Positions 25,031 to 33,752 of a stretch of DNA of 64,000 nucleotides are shown here, piece by piece (position 1 is the first letter of the stretch; every line of letters starts with the position of its first letter). The stretch lies in NCBI RefSeq assembly GCF_009847015.1, contig NZ_WVEM01000016.1, positions 49,339 to 113,338 on the forward strand, in the 5' to 3' direction. The translations under genes were made by a program, and so were the position numbers. This DNA comes from Sunxiuqinia indica. GTDB taxonomy: Bacteria > Bacteroidota > Bacteroidia > Bacteroidales > Prolixibacteraceae. The notes under the pieces are model-generated. The model did no database searches and was not told the origin of the DNA. It was given only the letters and a program-made list of their open reading frames with translations.

Positions 25031-25768
25031 TTAGAATAGTGTTTTTTGTTCGGTTAAAAGTTGTTTTTTACTTTCTCTTTTCGGGCTGGTACATATAATT
25101 TCACGATCAGCGCAAGAGATATCATAACCATCAATCACAATGTTTTTGAAATTGCAATCAAAGTATTTATTTACAAGGTCTAAAACGTTTGTTTTGGTGT
25201 ATTTTAGCCCCATGTGGGCGCGTTCTAAATCTTTATAGTTTCCTGATCCAATATTGTGAAGATGTCTAATTTTTTCGTTCCATTTTACCCAATCTTTGGA
25301 GCCGTATTTTTTAGTATTTCTTTGAAGAAAGGCATGGGATAGCATGTTTTTTATCTCAATTTCTTTATCCCTGTCAATGGAGTGATCAATCCGAATTTCT
25401 TCGCCTCGTCCGGTACCTACTTCAATGAAAAACCGTTTCCCTTCTGAATTTAAAAACTCGGTTCTTATGCGATGATTACAAGCATCATCATTAAAACGCG
25501 GTTCATAATCGGAACCCATCGACACAAAAAGCAAATCATTTTCATGTTTTTTAAACGTTTCGTTTTTTGCCTTCAAAAGCTCGTTTTTTGCGGCTTCTAT
25601 TTGTGATTCTGTTACAATGTATGTAGTCGGATATGAGCAGGTTTGAAAGTGTTTAAAAACTCCGTCGCTATTACAGTTTTTATGTGCTCTTGCTACTTCA
25701 TTTCTGAATTTTGGATTGCTGTATATTTCCCGGAACTTTTCCGGGGTTAATTCGATTGTATTTTTCAT
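25031..25768 (-). CDS. hypothetical early protein (245 aa)
   Basis: This is an unrecognised soluble protein. It starts MKNTIELTPEKFREIYSNPKF. It has scattered Cys and His (AHKNCNSDGVFKHFQTCSY), a central FFIEVGTGRGEEIRIDHSID and a late YKDLERAHMGLKYTKTNVLDLV helix pair. The FIEVGTGRGEE segment superficially resembles a methyltransferase glycine loop, but no other methyltransferase motif is seen, so I do not assign that role. It lies in the minus-strand early cluster downstream of the DUF3560 gene. Confidence 0.6.
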   Translation of the reverse strand: MKNTIELTPEKFREIYSNPKFRNEVARAHKNCNSDGVFKHFQTCSYPTTYIVTESQIEAAKNELLKAKNETFKKHENDLLFVSMGSDYEPRFNDDACNHRIRTEFLNSEGKRFFIEVGTGRGEEIRIDHSIDRDKEIEIKNMLSHAFLQRNTKKYGSKDWVKWNEKIRHLHNIGSGNYKDLERAHMGLKYTKTNVLDLVNKYFDCNFKNIVIDGYDISCADREIICTSPKRESKKQLLTEQKTLF

Positions 25769-25854
25769 GATGTCAGTTTTTTAAACACCCTACTAGGAAA
25801 CTGTTTTCTTTTCGGGTGTTGTGTTAACCATTAAATAAAACAAAGGATATTTTT

Positions 25855-27522
25855 TTACTCCTGTAAAATTCGTTTTGCCCGGTCTACTTGGTATTGATTC
25901 CGGTAACTTTGCCAGGCTTTATTCCGGGGTGACCATCTGAAACCGTTCTTTTTTAGCTCGGTTCTTGTTTCGGCCGGTGGTATTGAGTCAAAAAACACCT
26001 GGACCCGGTTTAAATCAGGATTATCAAGAATTTTAACCCCATTTATTTCTATTTCGGTGGGTTCTTCTGTTTCGGCTTTTTCAAGCTGCTGAATCCGTTT
26101 TTTAACGGTTGCCATATTTTGGCTGTTATTTGAAAGAGCATAAGAGGCAAAACCAACGCGCCCGGCGTAATCGGGTTTCAAAATTTCGTTGGCTTGTTCT
26201 TCATTAAACCCTAATTCAATTAATTGCTTGACCTTCGCCGCGCTTAGTGTGTGTTTTTCGCGGACTATTTTATTCGCTTCTTTCATTAATTCATGAGCTT
26301 TTTGAAGTCCGGCCAATTTTTGTTCGAGTTTTTCAATAGCCTGTGGATCATCGGAGCTGATAACATTTGAATTTTCAGCGTTTTTTGCTTTCTGTTCGTA
26401 GTATTCCGCTTTTTTATCAGCCTGAACACTTTTTTTCATGTTGTTATCAATCCGGTTTAAGTCTCTACGGTGCCGGCCTTCTGAATGATGACCCACCAAA
26501 ATAGGTTGCCCCATTGGGATAAAATCGCCTATTTGCTTCGCTGTTTTATAGGCTGTGTCTGATTCGTTTTTCGCTTTTTCTGCCAGTTCTTTATAACGCT
26601 CGGCCTTTTCTGCTTTGCGCTGGTTGTACTCGTTAATTTTACGCTGTTTTTCGGCTTCTTCGATTAATTCCTCAAAGCTTACAAAAGTTTCATTTTCTTC
26701 TGTTTTTTCCGGATCTCTGTTTTTTACCTCTTGTTTTTTCTCGGGAGCTTCGCCACCTTCAAAAACAATCTTGTAAAAATATTCATATTGTCCGCACGTT
26801 TCACCAGTTCGGCCAATCTCTTTTATTTTTCCACCAACCGGGAACGATGTTTTATTAAAAATCCGGTAGATGCTGTTTTCTTTTTCGCGCTTTATCTGCC
26901 AGTCATCAGAATCTTTTAGAGAAGTTTCTAAAAATTCGCTTAGTTTTTTAGCTGTTTCTTCCGATTTTTCACGATTTGCAGAAACATATTTAGCCTGGGG
27001 GATATCGTCGCGGCTGTTTGTATTTTCGTACATATCTATCATACCATCAAACCGGCCGTATTGATATTTATCACTGAATTTTTCAACTTCTGCGGTTGTT
27101 GGTCCGTCGGTCCATGAAATATTAACAGAATCGCCCATGCTAAAAGTGTCTGAACGAACAGAAAACTTAACGCCGGGAAATTCTTTTTTCAGTTCCTTTT
27201 TTATAGCTGCAGAACAAGCCGCCGCGCCAGTTAAAAACCCTTTTTTTGCTTTGCGTTCAGCTTTTGACTTTTCGCGACTGTCAAAAAGCTGTTTTATTTC
27301 TTCAATTTTATCATTCATCCGGCTTTCATCCCGATATTTTACGAAGTGAGTCGGGTTTGTGCTTGTTCCCTGAAATACTTTCAGAAGAAACCAACCAGGC
27401 CCGGCCTGAGTGAAAAAATTAACATCTTTGTAAGTCTGTTTTTTATAGCCGTTTTTTACAAGGCTTTCAAATTGGTAGCTTAGATATTCTAATCTTTTTG
27501 CTTTCGTGTTTAATCTTTGCAT
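25855..27522 (-). CDS. DUF3560 protein with LPD29-like N-terminal domain
   Basis: The 555-residue protein is typical of phages and mobile elements. Residues about 100-185 resemble the large polyvalent-protein domain LPD29 (KFSVRSDTFSMGDSVNISWTDGP). The middle carries the DUF3560 signature PMGQPILVGHHSEGRHRRDL (about 335-354), followed by a long coiled coil. The C-terminus (NPDLNRVQVFFDSIPPAETR, then GFRWSPRNKAWQ) is also typical of DUF3560 proteins. Such proteins may be carried into new hosts or act in DNA metabolism; the role is unknown. Two tandem terminators separate it from the upstream small genes. Confidence 0.82.
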   Translation of the reverse strand: MQRLNTKAKRLEYLSYQFESLVKNGYKKQTYKDVNFFTQAGPGWFLLKVFQGTSTNPTHFVKYRDESRMNDKIEEIKQLFDSREKSKAERKAKKGFLTGAAACSAAIKKELKKEFPGVKFSVRSDTFSMGDSVNISWTDGPTTAEVEKFSDKYQYGRFDGMIDMYENTNSRDDIPQAKYVSANREKSEETAKKLSEFLETSLKDSDDWQIKREKENSIYRIFNKTSFPVGGKIKEIGRTGETCGQYEYFYKIVFEGGEAPEKKQEVKNRDPEKTEENETFVSFEELIEEAEKQRKINEYNQRKAEKAERYKELAEKAKNESDTAYKTAKQIGDFIPMGQPILVGHHSEGRHRRDLNRIDNNMKKSVQADKKAEYYEQKAKNAENSNVISSDDPQAIEKLEQKLAGLQKAHELMKEANKIVREKHTLSAAKVKQLIELGFNEEQANEILKPDYAGRVGFASYALSNNSQNMATVKKRIQQLEKAETEEPTEIEINGVKILDNPDLNRVQVFFDSIPPAETRTELKKNGFRWSPRNKAWQSYRNQYQVDRAKRILQE

Positions 27523-27568
27523 AACTTTGTAGTGTTAAAATGTTTTTTACTCGAATGTTTTAAATTAA

Positions 27569-27644
27569 AAAAGGGTGCCAACTGTGGAGGTTGGCACCCT
27601 TTTAGCTCATTAAAAACCCCGTATATATAAAAATAAATACGGGG
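27569..27644. terminator. two tandem strong hairpin terminators
   Basis: AAAAGGGTGCCAAC (27569-27582) pairs perfectly with GTTGGCACCCTTTT (27590-27603). CCCCGTAT (27617-27624) pairs with ATACGGGG (27637-27644) and, read on the minus strand, is followed by TTTTT. They end the small-gene transcript coming from about 29.4 kb. Confidence 0.85.
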
Positions 27645-27682
27645 ATTAATAGTAATAAATAAAGCTCTTACTATTTTTTAGA

Positions 27683-27997
27683 TCAAATTTGATTTGTGTC
27701 GAAATTCCGGCCGCCCCATGTGCGTGTTATTGCTGCTTCTAGTTTGCCGGTTTCTTCATCTTCTGAAAGCTCAAATATACCGTAATTCGTAGTATCTTGG
27801 CTAAACTGGCGATGCTCGCGCAAACTTTCTTCGCTTAAATCACCGTCAAAATCATCTTCATCAAATTCAGTAGATTTATACATTTTCACTAATTCGTCCA
27901 CGGCCTCTTTTTCTTCTGAATGTCCAAAATAATCAAGTATAGTAGCGAAGTCTTGACCGTTTTTAAATTTTCCGATGTAGAATTTTGAAGTTTTCAT
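27683..27997 (-). CDS. hypothetical early protein (104 aa)
   Basis: This is an unrecognised acidic protein: KFYIGKFKNGQDFATILDYFGHSEEKEAVDELVKMY, then a run of Asp/Glu (EFDEDDFDGDLSEESL). The ATG at 27997 has the same kind of upstream leader as its neighbours. The frame is open to an ATG at 28111 that overlaps the previous stop codon (ATGA), which would add 38 residues; both starts are possible. Confidence 0.6.
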   Translation of the reverse strand: MKTSKFYIGKFKNGQDFATILDYFGHSEEKEAVDELVKMYKSTEFDEDDFDGDLSEESLREHRQFSQDTTNYGIFELSEDEETGKLEAAITRTWGGRNFDTNQI

Positions 27998-28110
27998 GAT
28001 GTTTAGTTTTAAATTATTAAATAATATTTTGCCGCTGCTCCGGCATTGAACCGGATAGAAAGCCTTACTTCCGTAAAGCTCCTTTATTTTTTGTTCGATT
28101 AGTTCAATCA

Positions 28111-28338
28111 TTATGCTATTTGCGTTTCAGTTCCGTTAAGAAGAAAAGCATAAATTTTATTACCTCTTTTGTAAACTTGGTCTACGTTGCTATCGTTTAA
28201 TGCTTCAATAATAGCCTGTTTTTTAACTTCTCCTAATCTGCTTTTTACCCATCCTGTGCGAGTTACGTTACCAAAAGTTCCATTTCCTTTAGTGCTAAAT
28301 TTTGCGTTTTTTTCTGATGTTTGAAATAAAGTAGTCAT
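28111..28338 (-). CDS. hypothetical early protein (75 aa)
   Basis: This is an unrecognised basic protein with a Gly-rich start (AKFSTKGNGTFGNVTRTGWVKSR) and a winged-helix-like second half (KKQAIIEALNDSNVDQVYKRGNKIYAFLLNG). It could bind nucleic acid, but this is only suggested by composition. It is one of a run of small minus-strand genes with similar AT-rich leaders. Confidence 0.6.
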   Translation of the reverse strand: MTTLFQTSEKNAKFSTKGNGTFGNVTRTGWVKSRLGEVKKQAIIEALNDSNVDQVYKRGNKIYAFLLNGTETQIA

Positions 28339-28369
28339 GATATTTAATTTTTAAGTTTCTGCGGGATTA

Positions 28370-28606
28370 TTAGAAATTATTTTCAAGTTGACGAATAAAA
28401 GCAGCCTGTGTATAAGGTTTGCTTTCATTCCATACTTTCAATGAAGCAATATGCTCGTGTTCATCGTCACGGTATTCAGAATTAATTAATATTTCGAAGT
28501 TTGAACCATTTGAATATATGTGCATTGTACCATTTTCAATAGTTTCGCTTTTTTCAACTGCCAATTTTGCAATTTGTTTTTTCTGAGTTACTGTTAAGTT
28601 TTTCAT
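28370..28606 (-). CDS. hypothetical early protein (78 aa)
   Basis: This is an unrecognised small protein: a helical start MKNLTVTQKKQIAKLAVEKS, then beta strands (GTMHIYSNGSNFEILINSEY) and a C-terminal helix. There is no signal peptide. It sits in the early small-gene run and is 32-37 bp from each neighbour. Confidence 0.55.
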   Translation of the reverse strand: MKNLTVTQKKQIAKLAVEKSETIENGTMHIYSNGSNFEILINSEYRDDEHEHIASLKVWNESKPYTQAAFIRQLENNF

Positions 28607-28643
28607 GATTTCAATTTTTAATTATTACGTTTTTTACGTTTCA

Positions 28644-28892
28644 TTAGTATTCAAATTCTGTAATGTCAAAATCAAAGTTTTCACGAAGCATTGCATGAAC
28701 TTCTTCTCCAAGTTCATTCCATTTTTCAGGATTTCCGTTCATTTCTTCGATTTCTTCATCGGTAAGATATTGATAGAAGTTATTGTCGTTTGAATCAACT
28801 TCTAAAATCATATACTCAGCAATGTTTCCATCAATATACTGTTTGTTGTCGTTTACGATTTGTCTTGCTAATTGTAACGCTGAATGTTTCAT
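28644..28892 (-). CDS. hypothetical early protein (82 aa)
   Basis: This is an unrecognised, strongly acidic protein (LTDEEIEEMNGNPEKWNELGEEVHAM). Its charge is like that of small phage anti-host or DNA-mimic proteins, but nothing specific supports such a role. Confidence 0.55.
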   Translation of the reverse strand: MKHSALQLARQIVNDNKQYIDGNIAEYMILEVDSNDNNFYQYLTDEEIEEMNGNPEKWNELGEEVHAMLRENFDFDITEFEY

Positions 28893-29040
28893 ATTGTTAA
28901 TTTTTAAGGGTTTAAATAAATTCCCTGCGGGTGCGATTAGATTGATCTAAATTAATAGAAAAATATAGTTTTTTAGCTCATTTATAGCAGTTGTTTTTTT
29001 ATTTTCTATTATTTCGAACATATTAGAGTTTTTTACAGGT

Positions 29041-29175
29041 TTAAAACAAAATCCCTCTTAATAAAGCAGGGTTGAAAAAATCTAAAACAGATAATACAGT
29101 GAAGAGAGAGATAAGAACCATTCCAGCGAATAAAGCCGCCACTTTGATTTTTTCAGAAATAGTTAATGTTTTCAT
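29041..29175 (-). CDS. very small membrane protein (44 aa)
   Basis: The frame runs from ATG at 29175 to TAA at 29041. The sequence MKTLTISEKIKVAALFAGMV continues into LISLFTVLSVLDFF, giving one hydrophobic span after a basic N-terminus. The leader before its ATG (TTTAAAAAATACAATC) resembles those of its neighbours. It is too short to assign. Confidence 0.5.
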   Translation of the reverse strand: MKTLTISEKIKVAALFAGMVLISLFTVLSVLDFFNPALLRGILF

Positions 29176-29186
29176 GATTGTATTTT

Positions 29187-29438
29187 TTAAAGGTTATCTA
29201 CAAATTGTGTGAAAGCTGATTTTTTAGAACCCAAAAAGAACAAAGCCAGTTGATTAGAATAGACTTTTAAAGGATAGGCGTTAATAACAAAGTTTTCCTT
29301 TGCTATTCCTTCACAGTAGTTAAGTAACTGTTCATTGTTTTCATGGTCCATAATTCTAAAGTCTTTTTGAAGAACCAGTAAACGGGCTACCATTTTACTT
29401 TGATTGAAGTTTTTGATATCAATTTTTTCAGTTTTCAT
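29187..29438 (-). CDS. hypothetical early protein (83 aa)
   Basis: This is an unrecognised soluble protein: MKTEKIDIKNFNQSKMVARL, a Cys in LLNYCEGIAKENFVINAYPL and a C-terminal FLGSKKSAFTQFVDNL. It is the first gene of the minus-strand set and should be transcribed from the control region at 29.5-29.7 kb. Confidence 0.55.
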   Translation of the reverse strand: MKTEKIDIKNFNQSKMVARLLVLQKDFRIMDHENNEQLLNYCEGIAKENFVINAYPLKVYSNQLALFFLGSKKSAFTQFVDNL

Positions 29439-29679
29439 GATATTTTGTTTTAATAGGTTATTAACTCGCTCACTCTGTATTCAATAGGCTTGTGACTATC
29501 AGTTATAAAAACTGGCTACATTAAGCAGGATAATACTTTATCGTATCCGGTCATCTGCTCTGTACCGTTATGCAATGTTTAATGTCTATGTTTTGCGAAG
29601 ACTTGGAAGCCGCTGTTTGTCGCTAACTCCCTTATTTGTTACTACTAAGATAATACATTTGTGTCAAATACGAAACTTT
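29439..29679. promoter_or_regulatory. divergent control region between early and late genes, left part
   Basis: There is no gene here. The stretch must contain the promoter for the minus-strand early genes, but I could not find a well-spaced -33/-7 pair on that strand. The clear elements are in the adjoining 29680-29777. Confidence 0.45.
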
Positions 29680-29777
29680 ATGCAGTAAAAAAACAAACAA
29701 AATGCAGTATAATTGATACTAAATATCTATCATACTGCAAATAGTATTGATATAATCTATTAAATGCAGTATCTTTG
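29680..29777 (+). promoter_or_regulatory. late/early switch promoter with four ATGCAGTA-type operator motifs
   Basis: TTG (29747-29749) and TATCTTTG (29770-29777), 20 bp apart, form a good promoter 25 bp before terS. ATGCAGTA-type motifs occur at 29680-29687, 29702-29710, 29764-29772 (the last overlapping the -7 box) and, inverted, at 29732-29739. The second and the inverted copy form a long inverted repeat. A related 15-mer, ATTGATATAATCTAT (29746-29760), overlaps the -33 region. Repression by a phage regulator is inferred. Confidence 0.65.
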
Positions 29778-29801
29778 AATTAAACAATTAAACTCAACGA
29801 A

Positions 29802-30299
29802 ATGGGAGCGCCTAAATACAACGAATACTGGAAGGAACGGAAGAAACACGGCCGAGATAAGCTATTCGAAAACCCTGAAGAAATAATCGATCTTGCTCAA
29901 AACTATATTGAATATTGTACTAATAATCCTATAATCGTCAAAGAACTTATTAAATCAGGTCCACGCGGTGGCGATGTCGTAGACATTGAACGGCCTAGAA
30001 TCCCCTCACGTAAAGGATTTACAGTGTTTCTAGGTATTGACGGAAAAACGTTATGGAACTACGAAAAGGACGAAAAATATAAAGATTTTTTCCAATCCTT
30101 CGCGTACGTGTGTGATTTATTCGATTCTGAATTGACCGACAATGCGACTACAGGTCAAGCAAATCCAGCAATTGCGGCCATGCTATTAGGACTGAAACAA
30201 AAACAAGACATTACATCCAATGACCAGACTATAAAAGGGGTTGCAATGTCCAGGGATGAAGCGAAAAGAATAAATGAAGACTTAGAAGATAGCGTTTGA
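29802..30299 (+). CDS. terminase small subunit (P22 gp3-like)
   Basis: The subunit recognises phage DNA for packaging. The N-terminus MGAPKYNEYWKERKKHGRDK followed by LFENPEEIIDLAQNYIEYC matches the gp3-type small terminase pattern (xAPxxNxFWKxRxxHGR). A middle segment, SRKGFTVFLGIDGKTLWNYEK, is the second family landmark, and the C-terminal region after ATTGQANPAIAAMLLGLKQK is typical. The length, 165 aa, is normal. The gene is separated from the large subunit by about 5.2 kb, which is unusual but seen in rearranged phages. A terminator follows. Confidence 0.82.
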   Translation: MGAPKYNEYWKERKKHGRDKLFENPEEIIDLAQNYIEYCTNNPIIVKELIKSGPRGGDVVDIERPRIPSRKGFTVFLGIDGKTLWNYEKDEKYKDFFQSFAYVCDLFDSELTDNATTGQANPAIAAMLLGLKQKQDITSNDQTIKGVAMSRDEAKRINEDLEDSV

Positions 30300-30331
30300 T
30301 TTTTTCATATAGTTAGTTTTAGTTAGGTTAG

Positions 30332-30364
30332 TAGTCCCAATCTCTATGAGGTTGGGACTTTTCT
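30332..30364 (+). terminator. terminator after terS
   Basis: AGTCCCAA (30333-30340) pairs with TTGGGACT (30352-30359) and is followed by TTTTCT. Confidence 0.8.
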
Positions 30365-31077
30365 GTTTAATATGCTTCATGCTCAGGAAATAGCTAAAAA
30401 GGTATTAAAAACAGCGATATAATTAACAATAAACAGTAATTTATATGTATTTCGTATATGTCACAATATCAACGTGTTAGGCAGGCATCCACGCAGGGAA
30501 AACAAAACTCTAGTTTATCAATAATATATGTCTACTAAACACAATACAAACTATAAGACAAACAATATATTAAACAGTATAATGCTGAATATCAATAAAA
30601 TACAGCGATCTATGTATTATTATGTTCGAATATGTGAATGATTTTAAAACACTGCCATACTGCCAGTAATTTATTGACAGTCAGAGGATAAAAGTATATT
30701 GATTGATTGAATTAATGCGGTATCGATCGCCGCCGGCCCAAGCTATCAACCCTTCATTCATTCAATAATCCACGAACCCAAGCCCAGGAGCCGCCCAGGG
30801 GTACCCACCCCAAAATGAAAACGCTTTTATTCCTATTGGGGCGTATAATCAAACTAAACCCTCCACAACTTTGTAACATTTTCCACCACCTTAAAGCCGA
30901 TTAATTCAATCAATAATCCAGCCTTATTTTAGCAGCCCCATGTATTTTTAACTCATTTATCCAGTCATAGGAGTATTTAGTCGCACGAAAACCGATAGTT
31001 TCTTAAAAGGGCTTATTTGGCTTCATTTGATATGATATTGCAAAAAGTATAACGAAATAGATGAGATGCAGTAAAGT
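30365..31077. other. 713-bp non-coding stretch
   Basis: I found no gene longer than about 20 codons and no RNA gene. The stretch is AT-rich with short near-repeats of ATACAGCGAT and TATTAAACAGTATAAT. An ATGCAGTA motif at 31066-31073 matches the operators at 29.7 kb and lies just before the exonuclease gene. A region this long without genes in a dense phage could hold a replication or packaging site, but no direct evidence is seen. Confidence 0.4.
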
Positions 31078-31125
31078 ATGCAAAAAAGTTATAAATTTGT
31101 TGGTGTATGTAAACATCGACTTGCT

Positions 31126-31713
31126 ATGAATGACAACATTCTATTCTTCGACACAGAGACAACGGGCTTACCGTTAAAGGGGGCTAAGTACGAAATTGAT
31201 TATGACACGTTCCCTTATGTGGTTCAGTTGTCATGGTGGTTTGAAGATGTATTTCACGATTATATAATCAAGCCTGATGGATGTGTTATTCCAGAATCGT
31301 CTACAGAGATACATGGGATAACGCATGAAATGGCCATGAATCTTGGTGTTCCTTTTAAGGATGTGATTCCGTTGTTTGTTCACGACTGTTTGAGTGCTGA
31401 AAAGATCGTTGGTCACAACATGTATTTTGACACATCGATTATTAAGGCCAATGTAATCCGGAATTTTGGTGTTGATGATGATTTCTTTGCTGATACAAAC
31501 AAGGCGTTGGATAAATACAAGCGTATTGACACGATGTACAAGTCTATGAAGTATGTAGGGGCAAGAAAGGCTAATGGAAGCGGTAAATTTCCGACACTTG
31601 AAGAACTGTATTTGAAGCTGTTTAATGAAACGTTTCCGGCTCACAATTCACTGGAAGATGTAAAGGCAACGATGCGGTGTTTTAATAAGCTAAATGAAAT
31701 GGGAATAGTTTAA
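31126..31713 (+). CDS. DnaQ-like 3'-5' exonuclease
   Basis: This is a DEDD-family exonuclease of 195 residues from the ATG at 31126 (the frame is open from 31078). ILFFDTETTGLP is motif I, IVGHNMYFDTSIIKAN is motif II and PAHNSLEDVKATMRCF is motif III with His and Asp (DEDDh type). It resembles the epsilon subunit of DNA polymerase III and phage-encoded relatives, and probably acts in phage DNA replication or degradation of host nucleic acid. It is followed by a DUF3127 gene. Confidence 0.85.
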   Translation: MNDNILFFDTETTGLPLKGAKYEIDYDTFPYVVQLSWWFEDVFHDYIIKPDGCVIPESSTEIHGITHEMAMNLGVPFKDVIPLFVHDCLSAEKIVGHNMYFDTSIIKANVIRNFGVDDDFFADTNKALDKYKRIDTMYKSMKYVGARKANGSGKFPTLEELYLKLFNETFPAHNSLEDVKATMRCFNKLNEMGIV

Positions 31714-31734
31714 AAATTTAGGAATAATAAAACC

Positions 31735-32097
31735 ATGAGTAACTACGAAGCAACAGGACGTATCCAGGAGATATTTGATAAACAGTCAGGTGTGTCTAAG
31801 GCCGGTAAGGAGTGGAAAAAACGTGAATTTCTGGTTGAAACGGAAGATCAATACCCTAAAAAGATCTGTTTTAACCTGTTTGGCGACAATATTGACTTCA
31901 TGGACAACCTGAAGACAGGCGATTTGGTTAAGGTGTTATTCGATGTTGAGTCAAGGGAATTCAACGGCCGCTGGTACCATAACGTCAATGCATTTAATGT
32001 ACAGTCGTTGGAAGAAGAAACAAGCAACAGTCAATCCCCGGAAGATCTACCGGAAGAATATAATGCTCCGGAAGAGGAGGATGACTTACCGTTTTAA
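31735..32097 (+). CDS. DUF3127 protein, single-stranded-DNA-binding-like
   Basis: This 120-residue OB-fold-like protein (YEATGRIQEIFDKQSGVSKAG, then KICFNLFGDNIDFMDNLKTG, then FDVESREFNGRWYHNVNAF) matches the DUF3127 family of Bacteroidota. The C-terminus is acidic and ends DDLPF, like the tail of SSB that recruits partner proteins. It lies beside an exonuclease, so a role as a phage ssDNA-binding protein is a reasonable inference. Confidence 0.8.
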   Translation: MSNYEATGRIQEIFDKQSGVSKAGKEWKKREFLVETEDQYPKKICFNLFGDNIDFMDNLKTGDLVKVLFDVESREFNGRWYHNVNAFNVQSLEEETSNSQSPEDLPEEYNAPEEEDDLPF

Positions 32098-32115
32098 TTT
32101 CATAAACTTGTAATC

Positions 32116-32448
32116 ATGGAGAATAAAAATCCACAAAGATCATTTTCAGATTTTGTAGAAATAATGAAAAAAGAATATCCGAACAGCGATAAATTTCGCT
32201 TGGCGTATTTAGATACTCCTCCTAACGAGCTTATTATTAATCACAGGCGTAGAAATAACGTTTGGAAAACACATTCCAATGCGCTTATACTTCTTGGAAA
32301 GTTGAAGTCAGGAGATAAATGCGCGGTTGCAGCAATGGATATCGAAAAATTCAAGGCTGAATTTACACGAATAACAGGACATGAGATAAAAAGCAGCCCC
32401 CTTGGGAATGACATTTATTCGGTCGTGTTAAATGGTTCTGTAGATTAA
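32116..32448 (+). CDS. hypothetical protein (110 aa)
   Basis: This is an unrecognised, mildly basic, soluble protein. It includes NELIINHRRRNNVWKTHSNALILLGKLKSGDK and a C-terminal GNDIYSVVLNGS. It is the last gene of the small replication-like cluster; a promoter for the next set lies 60 bp downstream. Confidence 0.6.
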   Translation: MENKNPQRSFSDFVEIMKKEYPNSDKFRLAYLDTPPNELIINHRRRNNVWKTHSNALILLGKLKSGDKCAVAAMDIEKFKAEFTRITGHEIKSSPLGNDIYSVVLNGSVD

Positions 32449-32508
32449 TCCACGCCAATTATTTAGTGTTTTTGTATGCTGTCTTTTAAAGGATGGCATT
32501 TTTTTGTC

Positions 32509-32539
32509 TTGCTTAATAGAGAATATCTATGTAATTTTG
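32509..32539 (+). promoter_or_regulatory. phage promoter with 15-bp palindrome
   Basis: TTG (32509-32511) and TAATTTTG (32532-32539) are 20 bp apart. ATAGAGAATATCTAT (32516-32530) lies 1 bp upstream of the -7 box and matches four other phage promoters in the window. Confidence 0.65.
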
Positions 32540-32579
32540 AAAATAGATAGAAAGTATTTATAACTTAACACGTTTCGAA

Positions 32580-32912
32580 ATGCCATTAATAGTAGACAAT
32601 CTCGATTTAAGCACCGGTGAAGTGCTATCAACAGCCGTAGCCAATGCAAACAATGTGCGAATACAGTGGAAGATCAGTGGAGCAGTGGACGAAAAGCAAG
32701 TTGTTGAATTGGAATTACTCGTTTCGGACGATGGAGGGGTAAATTACGAAACCCTGTTTGATGGAGCCGACCGACCTATCCGTTTTAAGCTGGCCGGGAA
32801 CAGTGCCGGAAGCCGCAACTATATCGGGGTGAACAGTGCACTTTTAAAGGTCAAAGTAACTCCTGAAGCTGGAAGTGTCGGTAATATCGACATAAATACC
32901 TCAGAATCGTAA
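32580..32912 (+). CDS. putative virion-associated protein (110 aa)
   Basis: This is an unrecognised beta-rich protein: MPLIVDNLDLSTGEVLSTAV, NVRIQWKISGAVDEKQ and LKVKVTPEAGSVGNIDIN. The composition (Val, Asn, Asp, Gly) suggests a small extracellular or structural beta-sandwich. It starts the 32.6-34.5 kb gene set and is 3 bp from the LamG-like gene. Confidence 0.55.
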   Translation: MPLIVDNLDLSTGEVLSTAVANANNVRIQWKISGAVDEKQVVELELLVSDDGGVNYETLFDGADRPIRFKLAGNSAGSRNYIGVNSALLKVKVTPEAGSVGNIDINTSES

Positions 32913-32915
32913 CCT

Positions 32916-33752
32916 ATGAGCGATGCATTTAAAATAGCAGGCAAGGTTGTCGGCAAAATAACAGGTCGCAATAAAAACGCTCAAATAGGGGCATTGTTGA
33001 ACCAGGTTCCGTCAAATGACCTGTTAAACGAAATTGTGTTTTTTCTTCCGTTAAACGAAGAATCTGGAGTGGTTGCAGCTGATGCCAGTGCGCAAGGGAA
33101 TGACGGAGAAGCATTTTTTGCAGGAATACTTGGCAATGCTGGTGTAATTGACACCTATGCAGCTGATTTTGCAGATCCATTTCGGAATGTTGAAATCCCA
33201 AATGCAGATAGCTTGCTGACATCATACAATAACATCACATTTAACGCATGGATTAAAAGAACTCTTGATGCTACCACAGCCTCTATGAAAAGAATTTTCA
33301 CAATACCTCGAACTGTTGGAGGCAGTACTGGATTGGGATTTGGATGGGGTATTGATCATTTCCTACAGGTGTTTACCTACGATGAAGGAAACTATGTATT
33401 AGTCAAGAGTGCGTTTGAAATACCATTAAACGTGCCAACTATGGTAACTCTTGTCATTAACGATGATACAATTAAGCTATTCGCTAACGGTGTACTTGTA
33501 AAGAGTGGAAATGCTATTATCACGGAAGAGCTTTCTGCGGCTCCGTTGATTCTAGGGAACTCCACCGGGGGCGATCTATATCACATGGAAGGAAACATGA
33601 ACTGGGCTTCATTAAATCAAATTGCATGGACAGATCAGCAGGTTCTCGATGTCTATAATGATGGGAATGGTTTTTTTTTGTCTGAATGGCTGTTGAAGCC
33701 TCAGACAGTTTTGAACTCTGATACACCTTTAAATTCAAATACCTCTTTATGA
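32916..33752 (+). CDS. LamG/concanavalin-like lectin-fold protein
   Basis: The 278-residue product has a jelly-roll domain of the LamG/ConA type at about residues 45-250: VFFLPLNEESGVVAADASAQ at the first strands, NNITFNAWIKRT (compare the xxFTxxAWxxx pattern), and DTIKLFANGVLVKSG before the last strands. There is no signal peptide. In phages such domains bind glycans on tail or head fibres, so a receptor or decoration role is inferred. The next gene overlaps by 4 bp (ATGA). Confidence 0.7.
   Translation: MSDAFKIAGKVVGKITGRNKNAQIGALLNQVPSNDLLNEIVFFLPLNEESGVVAADASAQGNDGEAFFAGILGNAGVIDTYAADFADPFRNVEIPNADSLLTSYNNITFNAWIKRTLDATTASMKRIFTIPRTVGGSTGLGFGWGIDHFLQVFTYDEGNYVLVKSAFEIPLNVPTMVTLVINDDTIKLFANGVLVKSGNAIITEELSAAPLILGNSTGGDLYHMEGNMNWASLNQIAWTDQQVLDVYNDGNGFFLSEWLLKPQTVLNSDTPLNSNTSL

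Noticed and set aside
25031..25768. Methyltransferase assignment from FIEVGTGRGEE
   Set aside because: Only this short glycine-rich segment fits; the other methyltransferase motifs are missing.
32916..33752. Diversity-generating retroelement target
   Set aside because: A lectin-like domain is present, but no reverse transcriptase or template repeat was found in the window.
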